51,177 nucleotides of DNA from Candidatus Rokuibacteriota bacterium (GCA_003220535.1 QHSU01000092.1:1-51177); one strand, 5' to 3'; shown: positions 1-7,631, numbered from the stretch's first letter. A program made the numbers and translations. The notes: generated from the sequence alone by a model not told the origin.

Positions 1-1
1 C

Positions 2-196
2 GGGCCTGATCTGATGTCGGACGCCAAGCAGGCGGTGAGGGCGATGATCGAGTGGCTGGTGCGCGATCAGGGCCTGAGCCTGCACGAGGCGTACGCCATC
101 TGCAGCGTCGCCGGCGACCTCAAGATCAGCGAGATCGTCGATGTCCCGAACTGGGTGGTGTCCATGACGGTGCCGCGGGGAATCTTCGTGTCCTGA
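2..196 (+). CDS. Acetamidase/formamidase, C-terminal end (partial at window edge)
   Basis: The frame is open from base 2 and ends with TGA at 194-196, so this is the last ~64 residues of a longer gene that enters from the left. The visible text (GPDLM..., then an AMIEWLV helix, HEAYAICSVAGDLKISEIVD and PNWVV) matches the highly conserved C-terminus of the acetamidase/formamidase family, metal-dependent cytoplasmic enzymes that hydrolyse formamide or short amides to ammonia and the acid. The catalytic part lies outside the window. The ATG at 14 is internal and not a real start. The last residues (MTVPRGIFVS) fit the usual family end. Substrate cannot be told from this fragment. Confidence 0.8.
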   Translation, partial: GPDLMSDAKQAVRAMIEWLVRDQGLSLHEAYAICSVAGDLKISEIVDVPNWVVSMTVPRGIFVS

Positions 197-249
197 TTCC
201 GCCGTTCCGCAGGCTGCTGAAGGAGCTGTTGACGCGAGGCGGCGGAGAC

Positions 250-352
250 GAGCCAAGCAGCGGCGCGGTGGCTCCGCCCCCCGCGTTATTGACCAGCATC
301 GTGATGTGCGAATTGGTGCGCAGCACCTCTACGACCTTGGCCACCGCGGAAC
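250..352 (-). pseudogene. Short-chain dehydrogenase (SDR) remnant
   Basis: On the minus strand a stretch of about 34 codons reads VAKVVEVLRTNSHITMLVNN followed by AGGGATAPLLGS. This is the middle of a classical SDR Rossmann domain, including the diagnostic NNAG motif after beta-4. Neither the N-terminal TGxxxGIG cofactor motif nor the YxxxK active site is found nearby, so only a fragment remains. It lies between the amidase end and another fragment on the opposite strand. The identity rests on the motif alone. Confidence 0.5.
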
Positions 353-362
353 TTCGCCGCCG

Positions 363-476
363 CCGCCGAACGTGGATGATGCGCCCTGGCGCTGGGCAGA
401 CGCGAGCGGCGAGCCGCTCATCATCAACGGTCTTCCCGCGGGGCCGCGCAAGGTCCTGATCCACCTCCTTCGCGGT
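363..476 (+). pseudogene. DUF6130-like small protein remnant
   Basis: A plus-strand run of about 38 codons reads VDDAPWRWADASGEPLIING then LPAGPRKVLIHL. This resembles the core of DUF6130-type small secreted proteins, in which a WxW-D-SGEP segment precedes GLPPGPHKVL. The similarity ends abruptly at about 476 and no start, signal peptide or proper C-terminus is present. It sits directly beside the SDR remnant, suggesting a patch of recombined gene debris. The family name is from memory of its motif and should be treated as tentative. Confidence 0.4.
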
Positions 477-584
477 GTGACCCTGATGTCGGCTGACGCT
501 CCAAGGCTGGCGGCGGTGACGATGGGGCAACGGCCACACACGAACGCTTCCACTTGTTCGGAACCAGGGGAGGAGAACACTCTC

Positions 585-1081
585 ATGAGCACGATCACAA
601 CTAGGGATGGCGCGCAAGAAACACGCCCTCCATTGCCTCCATTTATTCGGGAGACAGCTATCCAGAAGGTCCGTCTGGCGGAGGATGGCTGGAATTCGCG
701 CGATCGTGAGAAGGTGGCTCTAGCCTACACGGTCGATTCTCGCTGGAGAAACCACTCAGAATTTGTGAACGGAAGGCAAGAGATCATCGCATTCTTACAC
801 GCAAGTGGGCGAAGGAACTGGACTATCGCCTGATCAAAGAGTTGTGGGCCTTCGACGGACACCGCATCGCCGTGCGTTTCGCCTACGAGTGGCACGACGA
901 TTCGGGGAATTGGTACCGGTCGTACGGCAACGAGAATTGGGAGTTCAATGCGGGCGGTCTCATGCGGATGCGGTTGGCATGCATCAATGATCTTCCCATC
1001 AGGGAATCAGACCCGAGGTATCGGTGGCCGCTTGGTCGTCGTCCGGATGGTCATCTTGGATTGACCGATCTTGGTTTCTAA
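585..1081 (+). pseudogene. DUF1348 (NTF2/SnoaL-like) protein, frameshifted
   Basis: ATG at 585 follows a good ribosome site (GGGGAGGAG, 567-575). The frame from 585 encodes FIRETAIQKVRLAEDGWNSR and then VALAYTVDSRWRNHSEFVNG, up to AFL at about 797. The protein then continues in the +2 frame as RKWAKELDYRLIKELWAFDG and so on to the stop at 1079-1081 (PLGRRPDGHLGLTDLGF). The whole matches the ~155-residue DUF1348 family, small NTF2-like alpha+beta proteins of unknown role. One missing base near 797-798 (expected TTA-ACA-CGC) explains the break. Both halves are well conserved, so the lesion is recent or a sequence error. Confidence 0.75.
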
Positions 1082-1355
1082 TTCCGTGCCAGTAGCCGCT
1101 AACCCCGTGGAACCCTGCCGCGGCCAGAGTCGGCATGATCTTTCGCCAGGAATACGCCAGTTCGGGGAAGCCGTGGAGCAACAGGACGGCGGGACGGCCC
1201 GGCGCCGCCGATCCGGCCTCGAGGATGTGCACGCGCAGACCATTGATGCCGGAGACGAAGCGTGCACGGATGCCCGTGGGGAGGACTTCACTCGGCAGGG
1301 GCGAGAGTTCGGATATCGGTTTCTCCGGTGAGGGGAGTGAAGCGAGGTCACTCAC
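999..1355 (-). pseudogene. Alpha/beta hydrolase (epoxide-hydrolase-like), truncated N-terminal fragment
   Basis: The frame opens at a GTG (1353-1355) and encodes FVSGINGLRVHILEAG, then VLLLHGFPELAYSWRKIMP and TLAAAGFH. This is the start of an alpha/beta hydrolase of the epoxide-hydrolase/haloalkane-dehalogenase type; HGFPE holds the oxyanion-hole residues. Homology stops near 1100: the expected RGYGRS strand, the nucleophile elbow and the catalytic Asp/His are absent, and the last ~30 codons are unrelated sequence running into the 3' end of the DUF1348 gene. Full-length members have about 280-320 residues. It is therefore a 5' remnant, with the junction within about 20 bases of the neighbour's stop codon. 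Confidence 0.65.
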
Positions 1356-1500
1356 CGCGACGCGCGGGCCGTCAGCGGCCTGGTTCAGATGGCACGTTGC
1401 CGGACGAGGCGGCCAGCAGCGGGGGGGGCGAGGAACGCGCCAAAGCTCAAACTGGGCATGAGCAGGTCTCCTGGTTGGGGATGATCAGCGACAGTACCTC

Positions 1501-1529
1501 TTGACACCTTCGCTTTGCCAGCGGAACAT
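1501..1529 (+). promoter_or_regulatory. Possible sigma-70 promoter for the flavoenzyme gene
   Basis: TTGACA at 1501-1506 is a perfect -35 hexamer; 17 bases later GAACAT (1524-1529) is a weak -10 (3 of 6). The ATG at 1538 would give a leader of only a few bases. The match is limited, so this is a suggestion only. Confidence 0.25.
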
Positions 1530-1537
1530 CCGGCCCT

Positions 1538-2758
1538 ATGCGACAGATCGCCGAAGAGAAGCTCTTGCCGGCCGACATCGATGCGGAGCCTCCGGTGCAG
1601 ACCGCGGCCGCTCTGCGCTCGGTCATCCGCGGCTATCGCGACGAGATCGAGCGCGAGCAGCGCTTGCCGAAGGCGCTGGTCGAGCAGTTTCATGCCGCCG
1701 GCTTCTACAGCTTGGTGATGCCGCGCGCATTGGGCGGCCTGCAGGCTGACCCGCTGACTTACGTGCGCGTCGTGGAGCTGCTGGCCGAGGGCGCCGGCTC
1801 GGTCGGCTGGAATGTGGCCAACAACAGCATCGGCCAACTAGTCACGCTCGGGTTGTCGGACGAGGGCGTCCACGAGATCTACGCGCGCGGGGCCGACGCC
1901 GTCATCGCCGGCACCGCCGTGATGGGGGGCGGGCGGGCCGTGCCTGTCGATGGCGGCTACCGGGTCACCGGTCGCTGGCCCTTCGGCACCGGCTGTCAGG
2001 AGAGCTCCTGGATGCTGGGTAGTTTCCAGATTCTCGACGGCGACCAGCCACGCCGCAGCCCGGACGGCTCATCGGTCTACTGGCGGGGGATTTTCCAGCG
2101 TTCGGAAGCGCAGATCGTCGAGGGGAGCTGGGACGTGTCCGGCATGCGTGCGACCGGCAGCTTCGACTGGACGGTCAACGATGTTTTTCTGCCGGAGCGG
2201 CGAACGATGGTCCACGCCGGCGTCCCGCTCGACAACCAGTGGAAGCGTTGGCCGGGGATTTCGTATGCCCTGCCGGCCCAGGCCTGGGTCGGGCCCCACC
2301 ACAGCGCCGTGATCACCGGAATCGCCCGGGCCGGCATCGACGCGCTGATCGAGCTGGCCGTCGAGAAGACACCGCGCGGCCGGACCGGTCGGCTCTGCGA
2401 GAACCCTCAAGTTCAGGACGCGGTCGGTCGAGCCGACGCGATCTTGAACGCTGGTCGCGTGTACCGCAGTGCGACGATCACCGATCTCTGGAATACCGTC
2501 GCGGCCGGCGAGGACACCACCCTCGAGCAACGGGCCCGTTGCCGGCTGGCCGCGGTCCACGCCGCCGACAGTGCTCGCGAGGCGATGGATCTGATGTACC
2601 GGCACGGTGGCAGCACGTCGTACCGGCGCGAGAGCCGCCTGGCCGAGTGCTGGCGGGATCTCCACGTCGTCGGCCAGGCGGCCGCGCTCGCGCCCGAGTG
2701 GTACCCGATCGGCGGCCGGGTCTTCCTGAAGATGGACCCGGGCCCGCGGCTGCGCTAG
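1538..2758 (+). CDS. Acyl-CoA dehydrogenase-fold flavoprotein (group D monooxygenase/HsaA-like)
   Basis: 406 residues with the acyl-CoA dehydrogenase fold: an N-terminal helical domain (RLPKALVEQFHAAGFYSLVM, about 46-65), a central beta domain (about 125-230, GGYRVTGRWPFGTG) and a C-terminal four-helix domain (about 240-395). The motif GGYRVTGRWPFGTGC is typical of the type-2 C-terminal subgroup, which includes flavin-dependent two-component hydroxylases (HsaA, pigment hydroxylases) as well as dehydrogenases. It probably uses FMNH2 or FAD in the cytoplasm. No reductase partner lies next to it. Its stop interlocks with that of the convergent Ada-domain gene through CTAG at 2755-2758. The ATG at 1538 lacks a strong ribosome site, but the N-terminal length suits the family. 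Substrate unknown. Confidence 0.75.
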   Translation: MRQIAEEKLLPADIDAEPPVQTAAALRSVIRGYRDEIEREQRLPKALVEQFHAAGFYSLVMPRALGGLQADPLTYVRVVELLAEGAGSVGWNVANNSIGQLVTLGLSDEGVHEIYARGADAVIAGTAVMGGGRAVPVDGGYRVTGRWPFGTGCQESSWMLGSFQILDGDQPRRSPDGSSVYWRGIFQRSEAQIVEGSWDVSGMRATGSFDWTVNDVFLPERRTMVHAGVPLDNQWKRWPGISYALPAQAWVGPHHSAVITGIARAGIDALIELAVEKTPRGRTGRLCENPQVQDAVGRADAILNAGRVYRSATITDLWNTVAAGEDTTLEQRARCRLAAVHAADSAREAMDLMYRHGGSTSYRRESRLAECWRDLHVVGQAAALAPEWYPIGGRVFLKMDPGPRLR

Positions 2759-3036
2759 CTACAGCACGCCTTCCCGCTTCGCCCCGCCTTCCACTGCGCG
2801 TGCTCGTCGGGCAGGCACACGGCGCATGGCCGGTACACGGCCGCGACGGCGGTCTGCTCGTCGGCGAAGAACACGCGATGCCTGACGTACCCGCCGCGCG
2901 CGATGGCCCGCAGCGCGGCCGGGCAGTCGAGCCTGCCGTACACGCGGCCCGGACGGTGGCCGCCGAGCGCGCCGGAGGTTGCGCTCTGGTAGGGTCGCCG
3001 GTCCGGGCCCAGCAGCGTGTACGTCCTGGCGGTCAT
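2755..3036 (-). CDS. Stand-alone Ada-type metal-binding domain protein
   Basis: 93 residues. RRPYQSATSGALGGHRPGRV, YGRLDCPAALRAIARGGYV, VFFADEQTA and YRPCAVCLP form the Ada_Zn_binding fold. In E. coli Ada this domain binds zinc through four Cys and accepts methyl groups from phosphotriesters. Here one Cys sits in LDCPAAL and a CxxC in PCAVC, with a further CC near the C-terminus, so the ligand set differs from Ada's CxxxC...CxxC. There is no AraC-type DNA-binding part. The ATG overlaps the stop of the upstream alkyltransferase gene (ATGA, 3033-3036), implying translational coupling. Inferred role: methyl-phosphotriester repair or damage sensing, split off from the transferase. Confidence 0.75.
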   Translation of the reverse strand: MTARTYTLLGPDRRPYQSATSGALGGHRPGRVYGRLDCPAALRAIARGGYVRHRVFFADEQTAVAAVYRPCAVCLPDEHAQWKAGRSGKACCS

Positions 3037-3638
3037 GCCGCCCCCTCCAGCGTGAGCAGGGCTCGCTTGGCGTCAACGCCACCGACGTACTGTCCGATCG
3101 TTCCGTCGCTCCGCACGACGCGGTGGCAGGGCACCACGACGGGCAGGGGGTTGCTGGCGCACGCGCTGCCGGCAGCGCGAACCGCCTTCGGGTTGCCAGC
3201 CGCCTTCGCGATCGCGGCATAGCTGGCGGTCTTCCCGTAACCGATCTCCGGCAGGCGCGACAGGACCGCGCGGCGGAAGCCGTGCGAGAGCTGCAGATCG
3301 AGCGGCACGTCGAACGTGCGGCGCCGCCCGGCGAAGTACTCCTCGAGCTCCCGCGCGACGCCGTCCAGGCGCGCGGGCGCTCGCAGGATGCGAGGGCTCA
3401 CGTCGCGGGCGAGGCCTTCAAGCACGAGGTCGTGGTCCTGGCTCGCGTACGCGACCCGTACCAGGCCCTTCGGCGTGGCCGCCAACAGCAAGGCGCCCAC
3501 GGGAGTGTCGATCGTGCGGTACGCGACGTCGAGAAGACCCGCGGCGTTCGCGGCGTCCACCAGGCGCCGATGCAGCCTGCGGTTGGTTTCGTCGTCGATC
3601 GTTGGCAACGCGGCGAACAGATCCCGCTCGTTCGTCAT
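3033..3638 (-). CDS. ogt: Methylated-DNA--protein-cysteine S-methyltransferase
   Basis: 201 residues. The active site PVVVPCHRVV (Cys about 171) and the preceding helix-turn-helix with arginine finger (GNPKAVRAAGSACASNPLP, about 148-166) identify an O6-alkylguanine transferase, a suicide repair protein that moves the alkyl group from DNA to its own cysteine. The N-terminal RNase-H-like domain (about 40-110) is present. ATG 3638 was chosen because it follows AAAGGAG and overlaps the upstream sigma-factor stop (ATGA, 3635-3638); an upstream extension would run into the sigma gene. It lies in an operon with the Ada zinc domain, so the two repair modules of Ada are here separate proteins. Confidence 0.9.
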   Translation of the reverse strand: MTNERDLFAALPTIDDETNRRLHRRLVDAANAAGLLDVAYRTIDTPVGALLLAATPKGLVRVAYASQDHDLVLEGLARDVSPRILRAPARLDGVARELEEYFAGRRRTFDVPLDLQLSHGFRRAVLSRLPEIGYGKTASYAAIAKAAGNPKAVRAAGSACASNPLPVVVPCHRVVRSDGTIGQYVGGVDAKRALLTLEGAA

Positions 3639-4117
3639 CGGGGCTCTCCTTTCGGGAATGTCTTTCGCAACGTGGCGATACCGTCTGCCGCCGCTCGTCG
3701 GGCGGCGTCCTGACTGCCGCCGACGATCTGGGCGACTTGCACGTAGGGCATCCCCACGAGGTAGTGATAGGCGATTGTCTGTCGTTGCTTGAGGGGAAGG
3801 GCCTCGAGCGCCTCCCATAGGCCAGACTCCCAGCCCCCGGGACTGCCCTCGTACGCGGGGGGCTCCGGCAGCTTGTCGGTCAGGATCGGGCGACGCGATC
3901 TCGCGCGCACATGATCGAGCGCTTTGCGGTGCGCGATCGTCACGAGCCACGCCTCGAGATTGCTGTTCGGGCGCAGGCGCGGGTACGCGTCGAGCGCGGC
4001 CAGGAACGTCTCCGACCACGCGTCCTCGGCGTCAGCCGGGCCCAGAACAGCGCGGCACACGCGCAGCACGGTCGGTCCGTGCTCGGCGACCAGCTCTTCG
4101 AAGGGCGGTGGACTCAC
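3635..4117 (-). CDS. Sigma-70 family (ECF-like) RNA polymerase sigma factor in alkylation operon
   Basis: 160 residues with a sigma region 2 (about 8-72: LRVCRAVLGPADAEDAWSET, NLEAWLVTIAHRKALDHVRA) and a region 4 helix-turn-helix (about 100-152: LEALPLKQRQTIAYHYLVGM, YVQVAQIVGG). That is the two-domain ECF architecture. No anti-sigma factor is encoded next to it. It overlaps the alkyltransferase start by four bases and follows the DinB-fold gene by one base, so all are probably co-transcribed. Inferred role: it replaces the AraC-type activator half of classical Ada and directs transcription of the repair genes. How it would be activated is not visible. Confidence 0.8.
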   Translation of the reverse strand: MSPPPFEELVAEHGPTVLRVCRAVLGPADAEDAWSETFLAALDAYPRLRPNSNLEAWLVTIAHRKALDHVRARSRRPILTDKLPEPPAYEGSPGGWESGLWEALEALPLKQRQTIAYHYLVGMPYVQVAQIVGGSQDAARRAAADGIATLRKTFPKGEPR

Positions 4118-4118
4118 A

Positions 4119-4589
4119 CTAGGCGGCCTCGTTTGACATCCGCCGTCGCCATTGCCGAATCGCCTCTGCGTGGAGCGGGTAATGGCTATACGTATCGAGC
4201 CGCAATCGATGACGGAAGCGGGTTTCGCCGACGAGTTGATGTTCGGGGGCGCTCTGAATGAAGTCGACGAGCCGGCCGTGCGTCGCCACCAATTGCGCGC
4301 GGACCTCGGACAGCGACAGACTCCGTTTCTGTTCCGTCATGCGGGCGTTGAAGGCGTCGATGCCGCCGTACCGTACGGAGTACCGCGGTGGCGTGCCGTT
4401 TTTCAGGATCAGCGGCAGGTGCTTCAGCGCCTCCTCCTCCCACGTGGTCACGTGCGCGAGGATGTCGCGTACCGACCAGGCACCGGTGACACCAGGCTCC
4501 ATCAGCTGCGCATCCGACAGACCGGCGTACGACTCGTTGAACGCCACCCACGCCTCGTCCAGTCGTTTCAGAAGTTGTCGTCTATCCAC
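4119..4589 (-). CDS. DinB/DfsB-type four-helix-bundle protein
   Basis: 156 residues. The N-terminal pattern LLKRLDEAWVAFNESYAGLS, the GAWSVRDILAHVTTWEEEAL helix (about 36-55) and a C-terminal Y-HA-I-W helix (YPLHAEAIRQWRRR) fit the DinB-like/ClbS-DfsB superfamily of four-helix bundles, some of which bind metal or act as thiol transferases. His residues in AHVTTWE and HYPLHAE sit where metal ligands occur in the family. The start is GTG at 4587-4589, with GAGAG upstream. It lies one base before the sigma-factor gene and downstream of the 2OG oxygenase, so it is likely part of the same damage-response operon. Substrate unknown. Confidence 0.7.
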   Translation of the reverse strand: MDRRQLLKRLDEAWVAFNESYAGLSDAQLMEPGVTGAWSVRDILAHVTTWEEEALKHLPLILKNGTPPRYSVRYGGIDAFNARMTEQKRSLSLSEVRAQLVATHGRLVDFIQSAPEHQLVGETRFRHRLRLDTYSHYPLHAEAIRQWRRRMSNEAA

Positions 4590-4651
4590 GAGTCAGTCAC
4601 TCTCCCGGCGCGGGCCGTACGTCCCGCACGGCCTCTCGAACACATCGCGGA

Positions 4652-5395
4652 TCATTTCGCGTCGTGAAAGATCACGCCCACGGTGTGGCGATGGCCGGAT
4701 CGCAGCCGGCTCACTCCGTGCCGGAGATTGACACGATAGGTTCCGTGCGTGCCGTGCACGGGGCGATGGTGCACCGCGAACACTACGGCATCGCCCCGAC
4801 GGAGCGGCACCACCTCGGCCCGCGATTGCATGCGTGGGCGCTGCTCGGTCAGCACGAATTCGCCGCCGGTGAAATCCTGTTCCGGCTCCGAAAGCAGAAT
4901 CGTCATCTGCAGCGGAAAGACATGCTCGCCGTAGAGATCCTGGTGGAGAGCGTTGTAGTCGCCCGCGGCGTACCGCAGCAGGAGCGGCGTTGGCCGCGTC
5001 TGCCCCGCCTCGTGGCAGCGCGCGATGAAATCGGCATGCGCGTCCGGGTAGCGGACATCGATCCCCATCGACTCGTTCCAGCGATTGGCGATCGGCGCCA
5101 GGTTCGGATAGATCGCCCTGCGCAGATCGGCGACGATGTCCGGCAGCGGATACGTGAAGTACTTGTATTCACCCCGCCCGAAGCCGTGCCGCGCCATGAC
5201 CACCTGGCTCCGGAACCGGCCGTCGTCATCGTAGAGACCGGCGATCGTTTCACACTCGTCGGCGGTCAGAAGCTTCTCGACCATCGCCCAGCCATGGTCA
5301 TCGAGGTGCGTCGAGACGCTGGTCCAGTCGAGCATCTCGACACGGGTGTTGATGCCGACTGCATCAGGCTGTGTTGCTTTCGCCACGTTGCGCAT
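4652..5395 (-). CDS. 2OG-Fe(II) oxygenase
   Basis: 247 residues. The double-stranded beta-helix metal site is clear: H151-x-D153 (ALHQDLYG) and the distal HGVSRLRSGHR segment (His about 226, 2-oxoglutarate-binding Arg about 236). The family is COG3826-like soluble Fe(II)/2-oxoglutarate dioxygenases, related in fold to AlkB and prolyl hydroxylases. ATG 5395 was chosen over longer starts because AGGAGAG lies just upstream; earlier residues are not conserved-looking. As first gene of an operon with an alkyltransferase and an Ada domain it may perform oxidative dealkylation, but that is inference from context. Confidence 0.8.
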   Translation of the reverse strand: MRNVAKATQPDAVGINTRVEMLDWTSVSTHLDDHGWAMVEKLLTADECETIAGLYDDDGRFRSQVVMARHGFGRGEYKYFTYPLPDIVADLRRAIYPNLAPIANRWNESMGIDVRYPDAHADFIARCHEAGQTRPTPLLLRYAAGDYNALHQDLYGEHVFPLQMTILLSEPEQDFTGGEFVLTEQRPRMQSRAEVVPLRRGDAVVFAVHHRPVHGTHGTYRVNLRHGVSRLRSGHRHTVGVIFHDAK

Positions 5396-5597
5396 GCGAC
5401 GCTCTCCTGCTGAGACCGTTCTGATTCCCGGCCGGTCCCCTTGGAAGCGCTTCTGGCTTACACTAGGTAAACGTCCCGGCTCCCCCGTTCGTGAGGTCAT
5501 CGCGAGCGGCCACCTCATCTTGAGGAATCAGCAGCTAGCGCTGATCAAGTCCCGCTCGCTCGGAATCTCAGTCCCCAGAAGGAGCCAGGCGCCCAGC
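5396..5597. other. Intergenic region upstream of the 2OG oxygenase
   Basis: About 200 bases between the oxygenase start and the metallo-hydrolase remnant. Apart from the ribosome site AGGAGAG next to 5395 and the palindrome at 5444-5453, nothing is recognised; no convincing -35/-10 pair was seen on the minus strand. Confidence 0.4.
5444..5453. promoter_or_regulatory. 10-bp palindrome upstream of alkylation operon
   Basis: GAAGCGCTTC is a perfect 10-base palindrome located 49-58 bases before the 2OG oxygenase start, a plausible operator position. No matching second copy or regulator was found, so it may be chance. Confidence 0.2.
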
Positions 5598-5681
5598 GAG
5601 CGCCGCTTACTCCTGACCAACCTCCACGCCGATCACTCCGGCGGGCTGACGGTCGACGGCCATGCAACCGCGAGCGACTGA
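5598..5681 (+). pseudogene. MBL-fold metallo-hydrolase remnant
   Basis: About 27 plus-strand codons read ERRLLLTNLHADHSGGLTVD then GHATASD and stop. The HxxDHxGG core (here NLHADHSGGLT) is the zinc-binding signature of metallo-beta-lactamase-fold hydrolases, usually LTHLHADHAGGL. The upstream frame is unrelated and the rest of the domain is missing. The first motif His (THxH) is replaced by Asn. It is a short relic next to the EVE gene. Confidence 0.4.
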
Positions 5682-5700
5682 GCCGGTCGGCCGAGGTGGT

Positions 5701-6111
5701 TCAGCCGAGTCCCCCCATCTCGCACACGATCCGCCACTCGGCCTCCGTCACTGGCTGGACCGACAGGCGCGCGAGCCTGACCAGCGTCATGCCGGCGAGG
5801 CGTTTGTTTGCCTTGATCTGGTCGAGGCCGACTGGTGTCGAGAGCGGCCGCACTGCGGTGACGTCGACAGCGCTCCAGGCGGAGTCGGTCGAATCCGGAT
5901 GCGCCTCCGCGATCACCTTGACGATGCCGACGATCGCGCGCTCCTTCCCGGTGTGATAGAAGAACGCCTGCTCACCCTTCTTCATGGCGCGCAGGTGGTT
6001 CCGGGCCGAGAAGTTGCGGATGCCTGTCCACTCCGCCCCGTCACGCCCTTCCGCGACCTGCTGGGTCCACGACCATTCATCGGGCTCGGACTTCAGGAGC
6101 CAATAAGCCAT
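5701..6111 (-). CDS. EVE domain protein
   Basis: 136 residues, nearly a single EVE domain: YWLLKSEPDEWSW at the N-terminus, WTGIRNFSARNHLRAMKKGE (about 28-47), AFFYHTGKERAIVGIVKV and a C-terminal VRLARLSVQPVTEAEW. EVE domains are PUA-like folds that bind modified bases; in bacteria many are thought to sense modified DNA. Length and motif order match single-domain bacterial EVE proteins. ATG 6111 has GAGGATGGAGAC just upstream as ribosome site. It is a single gene, divergent from the propeller gene at 6458. Confidence 0.9.
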   Translation of the reverse strand: MAYWLLKSEPDEWSWTQQVAEGRDGAEWTGIRNFSARNHLRAMKKGEQAFFYHTGKERAIVGIVKVIAEAHPDSTDSAWSAVDVTAVRPLSTPVGLDQIKANKRLAGMTLVRLARLSVQPVTEAEWRIVCEMGGLG

Positions 6112-6457
6112 GTCTCCATCCTCTTTTTCTCGGCACGGGAATCACCGCCTCGGCGCCTCGGCCACACAGTAGCCGACCTGGCGAGCTTCGTCGATGAGGC
6201 AGGAGAGTGCCATCGCATCGCGTCGATGCGTGCCGAAAGCTGCTTGACGGGCAGGCTCTTTCGGCAGACTCTCGGCGTGTCGAGTGACTCGCGGGCATCC
6301 GATTTGATTGAGCGGACAGCTGGAGGACGAACGAGGCGAGCCGTGGCCTTGAAGGAGATGCACGATGTCCAATGCGATAGTGGATCCCCTGGCGTCGGCC
6401 CAACCGCCCTCACACTGAGCGCCCGAAGACTGCGCCTCGCGTGGCGAGGCAAAAGGC
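6112..6457. other. Divergent intergenic region
   Basis: 346 bases between the EVE gene and the Tat lipoprotein gene. I see no recognisable coding remnant, RNA gene or strong promoter; both divergent promoters should lie here. Confidence 0.4.
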
Positions 6458-7588
6458 GTGTTTGTCGGCGGTTCGGATTGGTTCCTATCCTCGAGTCTCG
6501 ACCGTCGCACGGTCCTCAAAGGTGCGAGCAGCGCAGCGCTCGGACTCATCGCTTCCGCCTGCGGATCATCCAGTCAGGCCTCGTCTCCTTCCGCCGGTAG
6601 CTCGAGCGGCAGAGGCGCGAGTGCCTCGGAGACGAGCTCGGCCCCCGCGCAATCGGCAACGGCGGCCGGCGGCGCAGAAGACCGGGAAACGGTGTACGTC
6701 TTCAACGTAGGTTCTAAAGATGTCACGTTGATTGACGTCGCCAACCGCCAGGTGCGTGAAACCCGACCGCTCGGCGCCTCGGTGCGCTGGTTGTCGAACG
6801 AGCAGACGTACTGGGACGGGGCACGGATCTGGACCTACGACTTTCCTAACGATCAAGTCCAGGCCATCGCTATCGAGCCGAGGCAGGTGGCCGTCACCAA
6901 GACGATCGGCGGGCTCGGCAAGGGGCCCGGCCACAGCCTGGTCGTGCTGCCCGATAAGAAGAAGGCCGCGATCAACGTAGCGGGGGACAACCTCATCGCG
7001 TTCCTCGATCTCGAGCACGGCAGCGTGGACTCCACGCTCCAGACCGGAGCATTTCCCTGAGACCTCCACCTGACGCCGGACGGTCGGTTCGGCTACACCC
7101 CGGAACGCGAGGCGGACACGGTCTCGAAGATCGACATGGCGAGCCGAAAACTCGTCAAGACTGTCTCCTTCCCCGCTCGCAGCAAGCCGCACATGCTGCG
7201 TGTGTCGCCTGACGGGAAGGAGGTTTGGGTGCAGACAGCCGACGCCAATACGAACGTGGTTCTCGACGCCGCCGATCTGGCGGTGCTTGCGACGCAGCCG
7301 ACCGGAAAGCAACCTGTGACCAACGCGTGGACCCGCGACCGGCGCTACGCGGTCGTTACCAATGGCCAGGACACCTTCGCCCAGATCTTCGACGCGCGGA
7401 CCTTCAAGGAAGTGAAGCGTCTGACGATCGGGCAGGGCGGCTCCAACATCGGGTTCAGCAAGGACGGCAAGACGGCGTTCATTGCGGTGCGCGGTGCGAA
7501 CGACGTTGCCGTGATCGACGTCGAGAAGCTGGCGCTGACGAGCCGGATCAAGGCGGGGACGGAGCCTCAGGGCTTGATCGTACGTTGA
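6458..7588 (+). pseudogene. Tat lipoprotein with YVTN beta-propeller, interrupted by in-frame TGA
   Basis: The N-terminus carries a Tat signal (LDRRTVLKG, RR at 16-17), a hydrophobic stretch and a lipobox-like IASAC (Cys 35), then a Ser/Ala-rich linker. Propeller blades follow (YVFNVGSKDVTLIDVANRQV and others). Codon 201 is TGA (7058-7060), after AFP and before DLHLTPDGRFGYTPE. The frame then continues intact to TGA 7586-7588 with more blades (VLDAADLAVLATQPTG, VIDVEKLALTSRI). Without the stop the product would be about 375 residues, an exported cell-surface propeller, possibly substrate-binding or quinone-enzyme-like. The neighbouring residues are not Cys, so TGG-to-TGA nonsense is likelier than selenocysteine. 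Confidence 0.7.
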
Positions 7589-7631
7589 TCGGCCTGGGCC
7601 CGGGAACTTCTGCGAGGAGGAAGAATACAAG

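Noticed and set aside
7058..7060. Selenocysteine reading of the TGA in the propeller lipoprotein
   Set aside because: No neighbouring Cys or redox motif, and Trp fits the blade position better.
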